From Devosia sp. (GTDB lineage: Bacteria; Pseudomonadota; Alphaproteobacteria; Rhizobiales; Devosiaceae), in assembly GCF_017307495.1 (NCBI RefSeq), contig NZ_JAFKHE010000021.1:1-64000 (forward strand): a stretch of DNA of 64,000 nt, given 5' to 3'. The notes beneath the pieces were generated by a model. That model was not told the DNA's origin and did not search any database. It saw only the letters and a program-made list of their open reading frames with translations. Shown in pieces: positions 15,673 to 25,002 of the stretch (its first letter is position 1; each line of letters starts with the position of its first letter). A program made the translations under genes and the position numbers.

Positions 15673-17165
15673 GGCGCAGCCTCCTCGACGATCGGGAGGT
15701 CGAACGTGAAGGTCGCGCCACCCCTGTCGTTGCGGGCGACAGTGATAGCGCCTCCATGTGACGCAATGATGCGCCGCGAGATCGACAGGCCGATGCCCAT
15801 GCCGTTGGCCTTGGTGGTGACGAAGGGCTGGAACAGGTGCGCGGCGAGATCGTCGTCGATGCCCGGCCCGGTATCCGCCACCTGCACGACGACGCTATGC
15901 CCCTCCTTGCGGGTGCTGACGCTCAACTCCTTGACCTCGCTGTCCTTCATGGCTTCGACGGCGTTGCGCATGAGGTTGGTCAGGACCTGCTGGATCTGCA
16001 CCCGGTCGACCAGGACCCGGGTGTCGCCGGAGCCGAAATCGAAGGTCGAGCGGACCCCGCCCTGGCGCGACCCGATGAGGGCAAGCGTCCCCGCCTCCTC
16101 GACCAGGCGCTTGACGTCCTCCGGCTGCTTCTCGGTGTTGCCATGGGTGACGAACTCCCGGAGGTGGCGGATGATCTCGCCCGCCCGCAACGCCTGCTTG
16201 GCGGCCTCGGTGAGCGCGCCCCGCATCTTGACGGCGTATTCCTCGCCGACCTGGTCCAGCATCAGGGCACAGCCCTGGACGTAGTTGGCGATGGAGGCCA
16301 GTGGCTGGTTGAGCTCGTGCGCCAGGGTGGACGCCATCTCGCCCAGTTCGTTCACGCGCGCCAGGCGAGCGAGCTCGGCCTGCGCCTCCTCCAGTTGCGC
16401 GGCGCGCTCCTGGCGTTCCGTGAGGTCGCGAATGAAGCCGGTGAAGTACCGCTTGCCGGCGGTGCTCGTCTCGCCGACGGCCAGCGTCATCGGGAAGGTC
16501 GACGCATCCTTCCGCCGGCCCACGACCACGCGGTCGACGCCGATGATCCGCTTCTCGCCGGTGGCGAGGTAGCGCTCGATGTAGCCGTCATGCTGCTCGC
16601 GATAGGGCGAGGGCATGAGCATGCGCACGTTCTGGCCGATGACTTCGCCGGGTTCGTAGCCGAACTGCCGGACGGCGGCCTTGTTGAACGTGATCATCGT
16701 GCCATCCACCTCGATGACGATCGTCGCATCGGGCACGGTATCCAGCACCGACTGCAGATGCGCCTCGCGAACCTGCAGGTCGGCGAGCGCCTGCCGATTG
16801 CGGACCAGCGCGCGCTGCAGCAGGCCCCCGAGCCAGGCCACCGTTGCGCCGACCAGCACGAACAACGCGATGTTGACCCCGATCGACAGCGCCTGTTCCG
16901 ACCGCGCGGCCAGGAAGTAGTAGATCGCCGGCATGGCGGTCAGCGTGGCGAAGACGCCGGGCAGCAACCCACCCATGATCGAAGCCACGAGCACCGCCGG
17001 AACGAAGACGAGGCCGACAGCCGAGCCCGCCAAGAAGCCGTGGATGAAAAAACGAAGAAGAAAGGCCGCCAGCACCAGCATCAGGGCGGCGAGATACGGT
17101 GCCCAGGGGCTCCTGGAAAAGCCGAACACAGGCCTAGCCTGGTTGGGTTCGGCGGCGAGAACCAT
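15669..17165 (-). CDS. fixL: FixL-like haem PAS oxygen-sensor histidine kinase
   Basis: The 498-residue membrane kinase has four predicted helices in residues 20-115, a PAS domain (about 125-250) and a HisKA/HATPase core. The PAS sequence is very close to FixL. H192 in REQHDGY matches the haem-ligating His of rhizobial FixL, and R212 in IIGVDRVV matches its ligand-sensing Arg (R220 in Bradyrhizobium). H283 in LAHELNQPL is the phosphorylation site, followed by [10 protein letters not shown] and [15 protein letters not shown] sets the ATG at 17165. Predicted activity is autophosphorylation when oxygen leaves the haem. It is coupled to the receiver at 15295-15672. Confidence 0.92.
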   Translation of the reverse strand: MVLAAEPNQARPVFGFSRSPWAPYLAALMLVLAAFLLRFFIHGFLAGSAVGLVFVPAVLVASIMGGLLPGVFATLTAMPAIYYFLAARSEQALSIGVNIALFVLVGATVAWLGGLLQRALVRNRQALADLQVREAHLQSVLDTVPDATIVIEVDGTMITFNKAAVRQFGYEPGEVIGQNVRMLMPSPYREQHDGYIERYLATGEKRIIGVDRVVVGRRKDASTFPMTLAVGETSTAGKRYFTGFIRDLTERQERAAQLEEAQAELARLARVNELGEMASTLAHELNQPLASIANYVQGCALMLDQVGEEYAVKMRGALTEAAKQALRAGEIIRHLREFVTHGNTEKQPEDVKRLVEEAGTLALIGSRQGGVRSTFDFGSGDTRVLVDRVQIQQVLTNLMRNAVEAMKDSEVKELSVSTRKEGHSVVVQVADTGPGIDDDLAAHLFQPFVTTKANGMGIGLSISRRIIASHGGAITVARNDRGGATFTFDLPIVEEAAP

Positions 17166-17272
17166 CTTCTGGCTCCTTGCGTTGGCTCGCAATTGTCGGG
17201 GACTATGCGTTCCCGGCCCGCATGAGCGGGCTCACCTGTGTCCGGGCTCAACTGTACTGCGCGCGCACGCGT

Positions 17273-17286
17273 TTGACACTGCCCAA
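17273..17286 (-). promoter_or_regulatory. Weak FNR/FixK-like box before fixL
   Basis: TTGAC-ACTG-CCCAA. The right half is imperfect. The predicted start is near 17238, with a 73-nt leader. This is the least certain of the series. Confidence 0.35.
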
Positions 17287-17386
17287 AGAGGATTACATCG
17301 GACTTTCTGCGTCACGACTTCGAGCGCTCGGACCGACGGGTTGGCACCATCCAGAAGACGGGGGACTGTCCAGAAGCAGATCCGGC

Positions 17387-17890
17387 CTAGCGGCCTGCCG
17401 CAAGGCCCGGGATCGCGACCCTGACAGCCGCGGCAAAGGCCTCCACCTTCCCAGCCAATGCCGGACCGCGAAGGTCCGCCTCGCGGAAGACCTCTGTCGC
17501 GGCGATCGGCCTCGCCGCAGCCGCCTGCATCTCGGCGAGAGCCGGCTCGGGTGGCGAGCCAGGGTTGTCGCCCCTGCACGTCACGAACAGGGCCACGGCC
17601 CCGGCGTCGGGCAGGTGCCCGATCCCGCTCAGGACCGGAGGCGCGGCGCGAGCGGCCCAGACCGGCCCGCCGACCAGCACCAGGTCGTAATGCGCATGCT
17701 GCGGGGCGACGACAATGACCGGCGGCCGGTGGCGGGTGAACACGTCCCAGGCCATGGCAACGGGGCCGTACCAGCGCAGGTAGGTCTGGCAGGTGATTTC
17801 CGCGAGTTCCGCGCCAAGGCTGTCCGCCAGCGCCTGGGCGACCTTCCGGGTGTTGCCGGTGTTGGAATAGTAGAGAACCAGTACGCGCAT
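17387..17890 (-). CDS. Flavodoxin-like protein
   Basis: The 167-residue protein starts MRVLVLYYSNTGNTRKVAQAL, the FMN phosphate-binding loop (S-N-T-G-N-T). LVLVGGPVWAARAAPPV and LFVTCRGDNPG give the two flavin-ring loops. It could carry electrons or act as an FMN-dependent quinone reductase. GAGGAG precedes the ATG. An FNR box 50 bp upstream is shared with the divergent acyl-CoA synthetase gene; flavodoxin as an iron-free electron carrier would fit an anoxic programme. Confidence 0.85.
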   Translation of the reverse strand: MRVLVLYYSNTGNTRKVAQALADSLGAELAEITCQTYLRWYGPVAMAWDVFTRHRPPVIVVAPQHAHYDLVLVGGPVWAARAAPPVLSGIGHLPDAGAVALFVTCRGDNPGSPPEPALAEMQAAAARPIAATEVFREADLRGPALAGKVEAFAAAVRVAIPGLAAGR

Positions 17891-17939
17891 CCTGCACTCC
17901 TCGCCGCGCGGACCTGAGCATGGCCCGGGCCCGGCCGCG

Positions 17940-17953
17940 TTGATCTGGCTCAA
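17940..17953. promoter_or_regulatory. Shared divergent FNR/FixK box (flavodoxin / acyl-CoA synthetase)
   Basis: TTGAT-CTGG-CTCAA. Toward the minus strand the predicted start is 17905 (15-nt leader to flavodoxin). Toward the plus strand it is 17988 (49-nt leader to 18037). Confidence 0.75.
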
Positions 17954-18036
17954 GCTGCCAAGCCCCCGCCGTGACATCGTCGCCCGCGCAAGGCAAGCTG
18001 CACCGATGCCGCTTGCCCCCAACAGCCAGGCCAGAC

Positions 18037-20709
18037 ATGACGATACGCAACCTCGACCAATGCTTCCGCCCCGGTTCCGTCGCTGTGGTCGGAGCCTCGC
18101 CCAAGCCGCAGTCGGTCGGTTCGATCGTGCTGAACAACATCCGCTCCGGCGGCTTTGCCGGCCCGGTCTACCCGGTGAACCCCAAGTATGACCGGATCGA
18201 CGGGCTCGCCTGCTATGCCAGGGCGTCCGACCTGCCCCAGGCCCCGGACGTCGCCATCATCGTCACGCCGCCGCAGGTGGTGCCGGGGGTGATCGCCGAA
18301 CTGGGCGCGCGCGGCTGCACGGCCGCCGTGGTGATCACGGCCGGGGTCGGCGCAGCCAGCGGCCTGCGACAGGCCATGCTGGACGCGGCACGACCGCACC
18401 TGATGCGCGTCGTCGGCCCCAACACGATCGGCATGCTGTCGCCGCTGGTCAGGCTGAATGCCAGTTTCGCCCACCTGCCCGCCCAGGCCGGCAAACTGGG
18501 GCTGATCTCGCAGTCGGGCGCGATCGTCAGTTCCATCCTCGACTGGGCGGCGGCGGACGGGGTGGGCTTTTCGCAGCTCATCTCGCTGGGCGACATGGCC
18601 GATGTCGACGTCGGCGACTGCCTCAACTGGCTGGCGGCGGACGACGCGACCTCGACGATCCTGATGTACCTCGAGTCGGTGCCGGAACCGCGCAAGTTCA
18701 TGTCGGCCGCCCGCGCCGCGGCGCGGATCAAGCCGGTCATCGCGGTCAAGCCGGGTCGCCATGGCGAGGCAGCCCAGGCGGCGATGACGCATACCGGCGC
18801 CCTGGCCGGCTCGGACACGGTGATTGAGGCGGCGCTGCACCGGGCCGGCGTCATCCGGGTGCGCAACCTGGAGCAGCTGTTTTCGGCGGCCGAGGTGACA
18901 ACGCGCTTCCGGCCCCTGACCTCGGGACGCCTCGGCATCGTGACCAACGGGGGCGGCGCCGGCGTGCTGGCGGTGGACGACCTGCTCGACCTCGATGGAA
19001 CGCTGGCGACGCTGTCGCCTGAAACCCTCACCGGGCTCGATGCCGCCCTGCCCGCCACCTGGTCGCATGCCAACCCCGTCGACATCATCGGCGACGCGCC
19101 GCCGGAGCGCTATGGCGCGGCGGTGGCGGCGGTGGCAGCCGATGCCGCGGTCGACGCCCTGCTCGTCATGAACTGCCCGACGGCGCTGTCATCCCCGCTG
19201 CAGGCCGCCGAGACCGTGGGACGGCTGGCGACGAACGGGCTGATCGGCGGCAAGCCGACGGTCGCCTGCTGGCTGGGCAAGCAGACGGCCGAGCCGGCCC
19301 GGGTGGTGCTGCGCGAGGCGGGGATCGTCGCCGTCGACACGCCGGCGGCGGCGGCGGAGGCGGTGGATTTCCTGACCCGCTGGTCGCGGCTGCGCCAGCG
19401 GCTGGAGCGCGTTCCGCCAAGCGCCGGAGCGGTCCGGGGCGACGCCGAGCGGGTGCGGGACATCCTGGGACAGGTGGCGCGGGATGGCCGCACGCTGCTG
19501 ACCGAGCCGGAGGCGAAGGCCGTCATCGCCGCCTACGGCATCCCGGTGCCCGAAACCCATGTCGTCGTGAGCGACGAGGAGGTCGGGACCGCAGCGGCCG
19601 ATCTGCTGACGCGGCACGAGGCCGTGGTGGTCAAGCTCTACTCGCGCCAGATTTCGCACAAGTCCGACATCGGCGGAGTGGTGCTCGACATCACCAGTCG
19701 CGAACAGGCGATGGTAGCGGCCGCCGGCATACGCGACCGCGTGAAGGCCGCCGGCCTCGGGGCGTTCGAGGGGTTCACGGTGCAGCCGATGATCACGCGC
19801 CGCCATGCGCACGAACTGCTGCTGGGCCTCAAGACCGATCCCAGCTTCGGCCCGGTCATTGTCTTCGGCGCGGGGGGCGTGGCGGTCGAGGTGGTGCGCG
19901 ACACGGCCACCGGGCTGGTGCCGCTCGACGAGGTGCTGGCCGGCGACCTGATCGACGGAACCCGCATTGCCCGGCTCCTCGCCGGCTATCGCGACCGGCC
20001 GCCGGCGGCACGGGAGTCCGTCGTCGCCGCACTGCTGGCGCTGTCGCAACTGGCTGTCGAGCAGCCGGCGATCGTGGCGATCGACGTCAATCCGCTGCTG
20101 GTCGACGACAAGGGGGCCATAGCCCTCGATGCGCGCATCGAGATCGACGGTGGGCGGCTGCGCGAGCCTGCCCCCAACCACAGGCTCGCCGTGCGGCCCT
20201 ACCCCTCGGGCTGGGACAGCCGCGCCGACTGCGAGGGCCGATCGTTCGAGCTCAGGCCCATGCGCCCGGCGGACGCGGCGCTGTATCCCCGATTCCTCGA
20301 GCGCGTCTCGGCGGAGGACATGCGGTTGCGCTTCCTCGTGCCGACGCAGCGGCTGTCGCGGGAGGTGATCGCCCGGCTCAGCCAGCTCGACTACGACCGC
20401 GACATCGCCTTCGTCGCGCTGGAGGCCGACACTGGCGACCTGGCCGGGATCTGCCGCTACAGCTCGGATCCCGACCACGAGCGGGCCGAATTCGGCATCC
20501 TAGTGCGCAGCGACCTGCAGGGGATCGGGCTGGGGAGCGCGCTGATGCGCCGGCTGCTCGACTATGCCAGGGCCGACGGCCTCAGGCGGATCGACGGCCT
20601 GATCCTGCGCGAGAACCGGGACATGCTGGACCTCGCGGCGCGCATGGGCTTTGCCGCGGTGCCGCAGGCGACGGCCGGCGACCCGATCAGGATGTCGCTT
20701 TCGCTCTGA
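18037..20709 (+). CDS. ADP-forming acyl-CoA synthetase fused to GNAT acetyltransferase
   Basis: This 890-residue protein has a CoA-binding Rossmann domain (GSVAVVGASPKPQSVG), succinyl-CoA-ligase-like domains, an ATP-grasp domain (from about residue 490), and a C-terminal GNAT domain with GIGLGSALMRRLLDYA. H252 in MTHTGALAGSD aligns with the phosphorylated His of archaeal ADP-forming acetyl-CoA synthetases. The same layout occurs in Pat protein lysine acetyltransferases, so there are two readings: ATP formation from acetyl-CoA, or acetyl-CoA sensing and acetylation of metabolic enzymes. It overlaps the convergent ATPase gene by 23 bp. Confidence 0.88.
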   Translation: MTIRNLDQCFRPGSVAVVGASPKPQSVGSIVLNNIRSGGFAGPVYPVNPKYDRIDGLACYARASDLPQAPDVAIIVTPPQVVPGVIAELGARGCTAAVVITAGVGAASGLRQAMLDAARPHLMRVVGPNTIGMLSPLVRLNASFAHLPAQAGKLGLISQSGAIVSSILDWAAADGVGFSQLISLGDMADVDVGDCLNWLAADDATSTILMYLESVPEPRKFMSAARAAARIKPVIAVKPGRHGEAAQAAMTHTGALAGSDTVIEAALHRAGVIRVRNLEQLFSAAEVTTRFRPLTSGRLGIVTNGGGAGVLAVDDLLDLDGTLATLSPETLTGLDAALPATWSHANPVDIIGDAPPERYGAAVAAVAADAAVDALLVMNCPTALSSPLQAAETVGRLATNGLIGGKPTVACWLGKQTAEPARVVLREAGIVAVDTPAAAAEAVDFLTRWSRLRQRLERVPPSAGAVRGDAERVRDILGQVARDGRTLLTEPEAKAVIAAYGIPVPETHVVVSDEEVGTAAADLLTRHEAVVVKLYSRQISHKSDIGGVVLDITSREQAMVAAAGIRDRVKAAGLGAFEGFTVQPMITRRHAHELLLGLKTDPSFGPVIVFGAGGVAVEVVRDTATGLVPLDEVLAGDLIDGTRIARLLAGYRDRPPAARESVVAALLALSQLAVEQPAIVAIDVNPLLVDDKGAIALDARIEIDGGRLREPAPNHRLAVRPYPSGWDSRADCEGRSFELRPMRPADAALYPRFLERVSAEDMRLRFLVPTQRLSREVIARLSQLDYDRDIAFVALEADTGDLAGICRYSSDPDHERAEFGILVRSDLQGIGLGSALMRRLLDYARADGLRRIDGLILRENRDMLDLAARMGFAAVPQATAGDPIRMSLSL

Positions 20710-23209
20710 CCGGCCAGATCAGCCGCTTGAGCAGTTCCGAGGCGACGGCGTAGGCGACGACGATGCCCATCAGCATCAGGATCAGGCCGGGCGGCAGCGG
20801 CACGAAGCCGGTGATGCTCCCCAGCGGCAGCATGACCAGGACGATGCCGCACAGCGCCGAGAAGGCGGCAATGCCGATCAGCCAGCCGCTCGGCCGGCTG
20901 TCGGTGAGACGCAGCCGCGTGCGCATGACGAAGATGATGGCCAGTTGCGTGAGCAGCGACTCGAGGAACCACCCGGTCTGGAAGATGGCGGGGGTCTCGC
21001 CGGCCAACCAGAGCAGCAGGCCGAAGGTCAGCACGTCGAACAGGGAACTGACGGCGCCGAAGGCCAGCATGGAGCGCGTCAGCTGCCTGAAGTCCCACAG
21101 GCCGGGCCGCCTGAGGATATGGGCGTCGACCCGATCGGTCGACACCGCGAGCAGCGGCAGGTCGGCGAGGAAGTTGTTGATCAGGATCTGCTTGGAGAGC
21201 AGGGGCAGGAAGGGCAGGAAGATCGACGCCAGCGCCATGCTGATCATGTTTCCCAGGTTGGCGCTGAGCGTGATCGAGACGTATTTGAGCGTGTTGGCGA
21301 AGGAGGCGCGACCGATGACGATGCCGCTGAGCAGGACATGCAGGTCGCGGTCGAGGAGCACGATGTCGGCAGCCTCCCGGGCCGCGGCCACGGCGTTGTC
21401 GACGGACAGGCCAAGGTCGGCGGCGCGCAGTGCGGGGGCGTCGTTGATGCCGTCGCCGAGGTAGCCGACAACCTTGCCGGCGCGGCGATAGGCCTCGATG
21501 ATCCGTTCCTTCTGGTCGGGCGTGACTTCCGCGAACACATCGGTATGGGCGAGGCGGCGGGCGAGGGCGCGGCGGTTCATGCGGCCGACCTGCTCGCCGG
21601 TCAGTACCGCCTTGGTGGACAGGCCCATGGCATCGGCGACATAGGCCGCCACATGCCGGTTGTCGCCGCTGATGATCTTGAGCTTGACGCCGTGCTCGCG
21701 GAGTTGGGCGACCGTCTCGGCCGCGCCCTGCTTCACCTGGTCCTCGAACAGGACGTAGCCGACGAGGGTCAGGCCGGCCTCGTCTTCGGGCCGCAGGGCG
21801 GCTTCGGCCGGGATGGGGCGGGTGGCCACGGCGATGCAGCGGATGCCGTTGCCGCTCCACTGCTCCAGCCGCTTCAGTTCCTGGGCGCGGCGGGTCGCAT
21901 CGAGCTCGACCGTGCTGCCGCCGACCATGATGTGGGAGCAGCGGTCGAGGACCTGGGGCACCGCCCCCTTGCAGACGAGTTGCGCTCCCTCTCCGACGCT
22001 GACCGCCACCGACAGGCACTTGCGCTCGAAGTCGTATGGCAGTTCGCCCAGCTTTTCGACCGGCTCCGACAGGGCCGCCGTTCCCTCCATCAGGGCTTGG
22101 TCGAGCGGGTTGTCGAGCCCGGACTGGAACTGGGCGTTGATCCGGGCCCAGCGCTCGACGCGGGCGCCGTCGCCATCGTCGACAAACCTGGCGACGCGCA
22201 GGTTGCCTTCGGTGAGGGTGCCGGTCTTGTCGGTGCACAGCACGTCCATGGCCCCGAGATTCTCGATGGCGACGAGGCGCCGGACCAGCACGCCGGCGGC
22301 CGCCAGCTTGCGGGCGCCGCGCGACAGCGTGACGGTGACGATGGCGGGCAGCAGTTCGGGGGTGAGGCCAACGGCGAGGGCGGCGGCGAAGAGGACGGAT
22401 TCGACGAGCGGGCGCCCGAGCAGCACGTTGACCGGCAGGATGATGAGCACGATGACCACCATGGTCCGGGTCATCATCATGCCGAAGCGACGGACGCCGC
22501 GGGCGAAGCTGGTTTCGGGCTCGAGCCGCTGCGCGTGCTGCGCGATCTCGGCGTACTGGGTGGCCGCGCCGGTGGCGGTGACGACCATCCGCCCGGTGCC
22601 GCTGCGCACCGAGGTCCCCATGTGCATCAGGGTGTCCGGGCCGGGCTCGGCCCCGGCGAAGGCGGACTTGGCGACCGGGAAGGACTCGCCGGTGAGCGGC
22701 GCCTCGTCGACGTGCAGGCTGTTGCATGCGAGCGCCACGCCGTCGGCCGGGATCATGCTGCCGGCCTCGAGCAGGACGATGTCGCCGGGGACCAGCTCGG
22801 CGGTCGCGACATCTACGGTGCGGCCATCGCGGACCACCGAGGCGACGCTGCGCAGGCGCGCGCGCAGGGCGGCGAGGGTGTTGGCGGCGCTGTACTCCTG
22901 GAAGAAGCCGAGGGCGGAACTGGCAAGAACGATGGCGGCGATGATCAGCCCTTCCTGCACCTCGCCGATGACGAAGGAGAGGCCGGCCGCGGCAAGCAGG
23001 ATGAGCACGAAGGGGGAGCGGAACTGCTCGAACAGCACTGCAAGCGGCAGTCGGGCGGCGTCGCTCCTGAGCTCGTTGCGACCATAGAGCCGGAGCCGAT
23101 CGGCGGCGACGGCGGCGACGAGGCCGTGCGGGTCGACGGCCTTGAGGTCGATCGGCGGCGACGGCTTTGCAGGCGCGGACTCGGACACGGCGGGATCGCG
23201 CCGCAACAC
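20687..23209 (-). CDS. P-type ATPase, magnesium-importing (MgtA) type
   Basis: This roughly 840-residue membrane ATPase has all catalytic motifs: TGESFPVAKS (actuator), CTDKTGTLTEGN (phosphorylated Asp), KGAVPQVLDRC (nucleotide site), and GDGINDAPALRAADLG. About ten membrane helices are expected, including AVGLTPELLPAIVTVTLSRG, the conserved Pro helix. The sequence groups best with MgtA/MgtB. The GTG at 23209 lies 2 nt after the groL stop, so translation is probably coupled; GTG 23188 is an alternative. The open frame runs on upstream through groL but that part is not coding. Confidence 0.85.
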   Translation of the reverse strand: MLRRDPAVSESAPAKPSPPIDLKAVDPHGLVAAVAADRLRLYGRNELRSDAARLPLAVLFEQFRSPFVLILLAAAGLSFVIGEVQEGLIIAAIVLASSALGFFQEYSAANTLAALRARLRSVASVVRDGRTVDVATAELVPGDIVLLEAGSMIPADGVALACNSLHVDEAPLTGESFPVAKSAFAGAEPGPDTLMHMGTSVRSGTGRMVVTATGAATQYAEIAQHAQRLEPETSFARGVRRFGMMMTRTMVVIVLIILPVNVLLGRPLVESVLFAAALAVGLTPELLPAIVTVTLSRGARKLAAAGVLVRRLVAIENLGAMDVLCTDKTGTLTEGNLRVARFVDDGDGARVERWARINAQFQSGLDNPLDQALMEGTAALSEPVEKLGELPYDFERKCLSVAVSVGEGAQLVCKGAVPQVLDRCSHIMVGGSTVELDATRRAQELKRLEQWSGNGIRCIAVATRPIPAEAALRPEDEAGLTLVGYVLFEDQVKQGAAETVAQLREHGVKLKIISGDNRHVAAYVADAMGLSTKAVLTGEQVGRMNRRALARRLAHTDVFAEVTPDQKERIIEAYRRAGKVVGYLGDGINDAPALRAADLGLSVDNAVAAAREAADIVLLDRDLHVLLSGIVIGRASFANTLKYVSITLSANLGNMISMALASIFLPFLPLLSKQILINNFLADLPLLAVSTDRVDAHILRRPGLWDFRQLTRSMLAFGAVSSLFDVLTFGLLLWLAGETPAIFQTGWFLESLLTQLAIIFVMRTRLRLTDSRPSGWLIGIAAFSALCGIVLVMLPLGSITGFVPLPPGLILMLMGIVVAYAVASELLKRLIWPVRAKATS

Positions 23210-23211
23210 GG

Positions 23212-24840
23212 CTAGAACCCCGCCGGCAGGTCGCCGGCCGGCTCGCGCGCCTTGGGCTCGTCGGGCACCTCGGTCATGGTCGCCTCGGTCAGCAGCAGGG
23301 TGCTGGCCACGCTGACCGCATTCTCGAGCGCGACGCGAACCACCTTGGTGGGGTCGATGATGCCGGCCTCCATGAGGTCGACATAGGTCTTGCGGGCCGC
23401 ATCGAAGCCGAGCGCGCCCGAGCCCTCGAGCATGCGGGCCACGACCACGCCGCCATCGACGGCGGAGTTCTCGGCGATCTGCCGGGCCGGCGCCTCGAGG
23501 GCCCGGCGCAGGATCTGCAGGCCGGTGCGCTCGTCGCCCTCGCTCGCGGCGATCTCGGCATCGACGGCAGGAGCGCAGCGCAGCAGGGCAAGGCCACCGC
23601 CGGGCACGATGCCCTCGGCCACGGCGGCCTTGGTCGCGCTGATGGCGTCGTCGAGTGCGTCCTTCCTCGACTTCATCTCGGCCTCTGTGGCGGCGCCGAC
23701 GCGGACGACGGCGACGCCGCCGGCGAGCTTGGCCAGGCGCTCCTCGAGCTTTTCGCGGTCGTAGTCGCTCGTGGTCTTCTTGATCTCGCGGCGCAGCTGC
23801 TCGGCGCGGCCGGCGATCGCCTGCTTGTCGCCCTTGCCGCCGACGATGGTGGTGGTGTCCTTGTCGACGACGATGCGGGCGGCCCGGCCGAGCATTTCGA
23901 GCGTGACGTTCTCGAGCTTGATGCCGAGATCCTGCGAGATCACCTGCCCGCCGGTGAGGATGGCGATGTCGGCCAGCATCGCCTTGCGGCGGTCGCCGAA
24001 GCCGGGCGCCTTGACGGCACAGTTGCGGAAGGTGGCGCGCAGGGTGTTGACGATGAGGGTCGCCAGCGCCTCGCCCTCCACCTCCTCGGCGACGATCAGC
24101 AGGGGCGCGCCGGACTTGGCCACCGCCTCGAGCAGGCCGAGCAGGTCGGCGAGGGTGCTGACCTTGCCGTCGACGATCAGGACGCAGGCATCCTCGAGCA
24201 CCGTCTCCATGCGCTCGGGATTGGTGATGAAATACGGAGAGATGTAGCCGCGGTCGAACTGCAGGCCCTCGACCACCTCGAGCGAGGTCTCGGTGGTCTT
24301 GGCCTCCTCGACGGTGATGACCCCCTCCTCGCCGACCTTGTCCATCGCATCGGCGACGATCTTGCCGATGCCGGCGTCGTTGTGGGCCGAGATCGCGGCC
24401 ACCTGCTCCTTCTCGCCGCGCTTGCGGATCGGCCGGGACAGCTGCCTGAGCGCCGCGACCGCCGCCTGCAGGCCACGATCCAGGCCGCGCTTGATGTCGA
24501 TGGCGCTGGCCCCGGCGACGACGTTGCGCACGCCGTCGGCGAACATGGCGTGGGCGAGGATGGTGGCGGTGCTGGTGCCGTCGCCGACGATGTCGCCGGT
24601 CTTTTCCGCCGCCTGCCGCAGCATGCGGGCCCCGAGGTTCTCCTCGGGATTCTTCAGGCTGAACTCCTTGGCGATGGTGACGCCGTCGTTGCAGACGATG
24701 GGAGCGCCCCACTTCTTCTCGATGAGCACCGATTTCGAGCGCGGCCCCAGGGTGATGCTCACGGCATCGGCGAGCTGCGCGGCGCCGCGCAGGACACGTT
24801 CGCGCGCCTCGGACCGGAACAGAACCTGCTTGTACGCCAT
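23212..24840 (-). CDS. groL: Lone GroEL chaperonin (60 kDa subunit)
   Basis: The 542-residue protein matches GroEL throughout: [33 protein letters not shown] (ATPase Asp), [23 protein letters not shown] and [11 protein letters not shown]. No groES lies next to it, and the C-terminus ([10 protein letters not shown]) lacks the Gly-Gly-Met tail of housekeeping GroEL. It is therefore likely a second, condition-specific chaperonin that either uses the main GroES or acts alone. The FNR box 57-70 bp upstream and the coupled Mg-type ATPase point to expression without oxygen. Confidence 0.93.
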   Translation of the reverse strand: MAYKQVLFRSEARERVLRGAAQLADAVSITLGPRSKSVLIEKKWGAPIVCNDGVTIAKEFSLKNPEENLGARMLRQAAEKTGDIVGDGTSTATILAHAMFADGVRNVVAGASAIDIKRGLDRGLQAAVAALRQLSRPIRKRGEKEQVAAISAHNDAGIGKIVADAMDKVGEEGVITVEEAKTTETSLEVVEGLQFDRGYISPYFITNPERMETVLEDACVLIVDGKVSTLADLLGLLEAVAKSGAPLLIVAEEVEGEALATLIVNTLRATFRNCAVKAPGFGDRRKAMLADIAILTGGQVISQDLGIKLENVTLEMLGRAARIVVDKDTTTIVGGKGDKQAIAGRAEQLRREIKKTTSDYDREKLEERLAKLAGGVAVVRVGAATEAEMKSRKDALDDAISATKAAVAEGIVPGGGLALLRCAPAVDAEIAASEGDERTGLQILRRALEAPARQIAENSAVDGGVVVARMLEGSGALGFDAARKTYVDLMEAGIIDPTKVVRVALENAVSVASTLLLTEATMTEVPDEPKAREPAGDLPAGF

Positions 24841-24896
24841 GACGACAGTCTCCCTGCCAGACCGGGCAAGTCTGCCGGGACGCGGGGCCCGTCACT

Positions 24897-24910
24897 TTGA
24901 TCCGCGTCAA
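24897..24910 (-). promoter_or_regulatory. FNR/FixK box for groL-ATPase operon
   Basis: TTGAT-CCGC-GTCAA. The predicted start is near 24862, with a 22-nt leader; CAGACT lies where a -10 is expected. Confidence 0.78.
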
Positions 24911-24930
24911 TCCGGCCTTGCCCGGAGGCC

Positions 24931-24944
24931 TTGACCTGCATCAA
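24931..24944 (+). promoter_or_regulatory. FNR/FixK box for P2-type ATPase
   Basis: TTGAC-CTGC-ATCAA. The predicted start is near 24979, giving a 24-nt leader to the GTG at 25003. This argues against the in-frame TTG at 24931, which lies inside the box. Confidence 0.78.
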
Positions 24945-25002
24945 CATCGATCGCGGCTCGGGCGATACCGTCGCCACGTCGAGACACTGCCGGAGGGTGA
25001 GC

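Noticed and set aside
20687..24910. One continuous 1407-codon minus-strand frame spanning the MgtA-type ATPase and groL
   Set aside because: Only the ATPase part has protein-like sequence; the upstream part is Arg/Gly/Ala-rich text from the wrong frame of groL. It is not a fusion.
24931..25002. TTG at 24931 as start of the P2 ATPase
   Set aside because: It lies inside the FNR box; GTG 25003 has GGAGG at the right distance and a leader like those of the neighbours.
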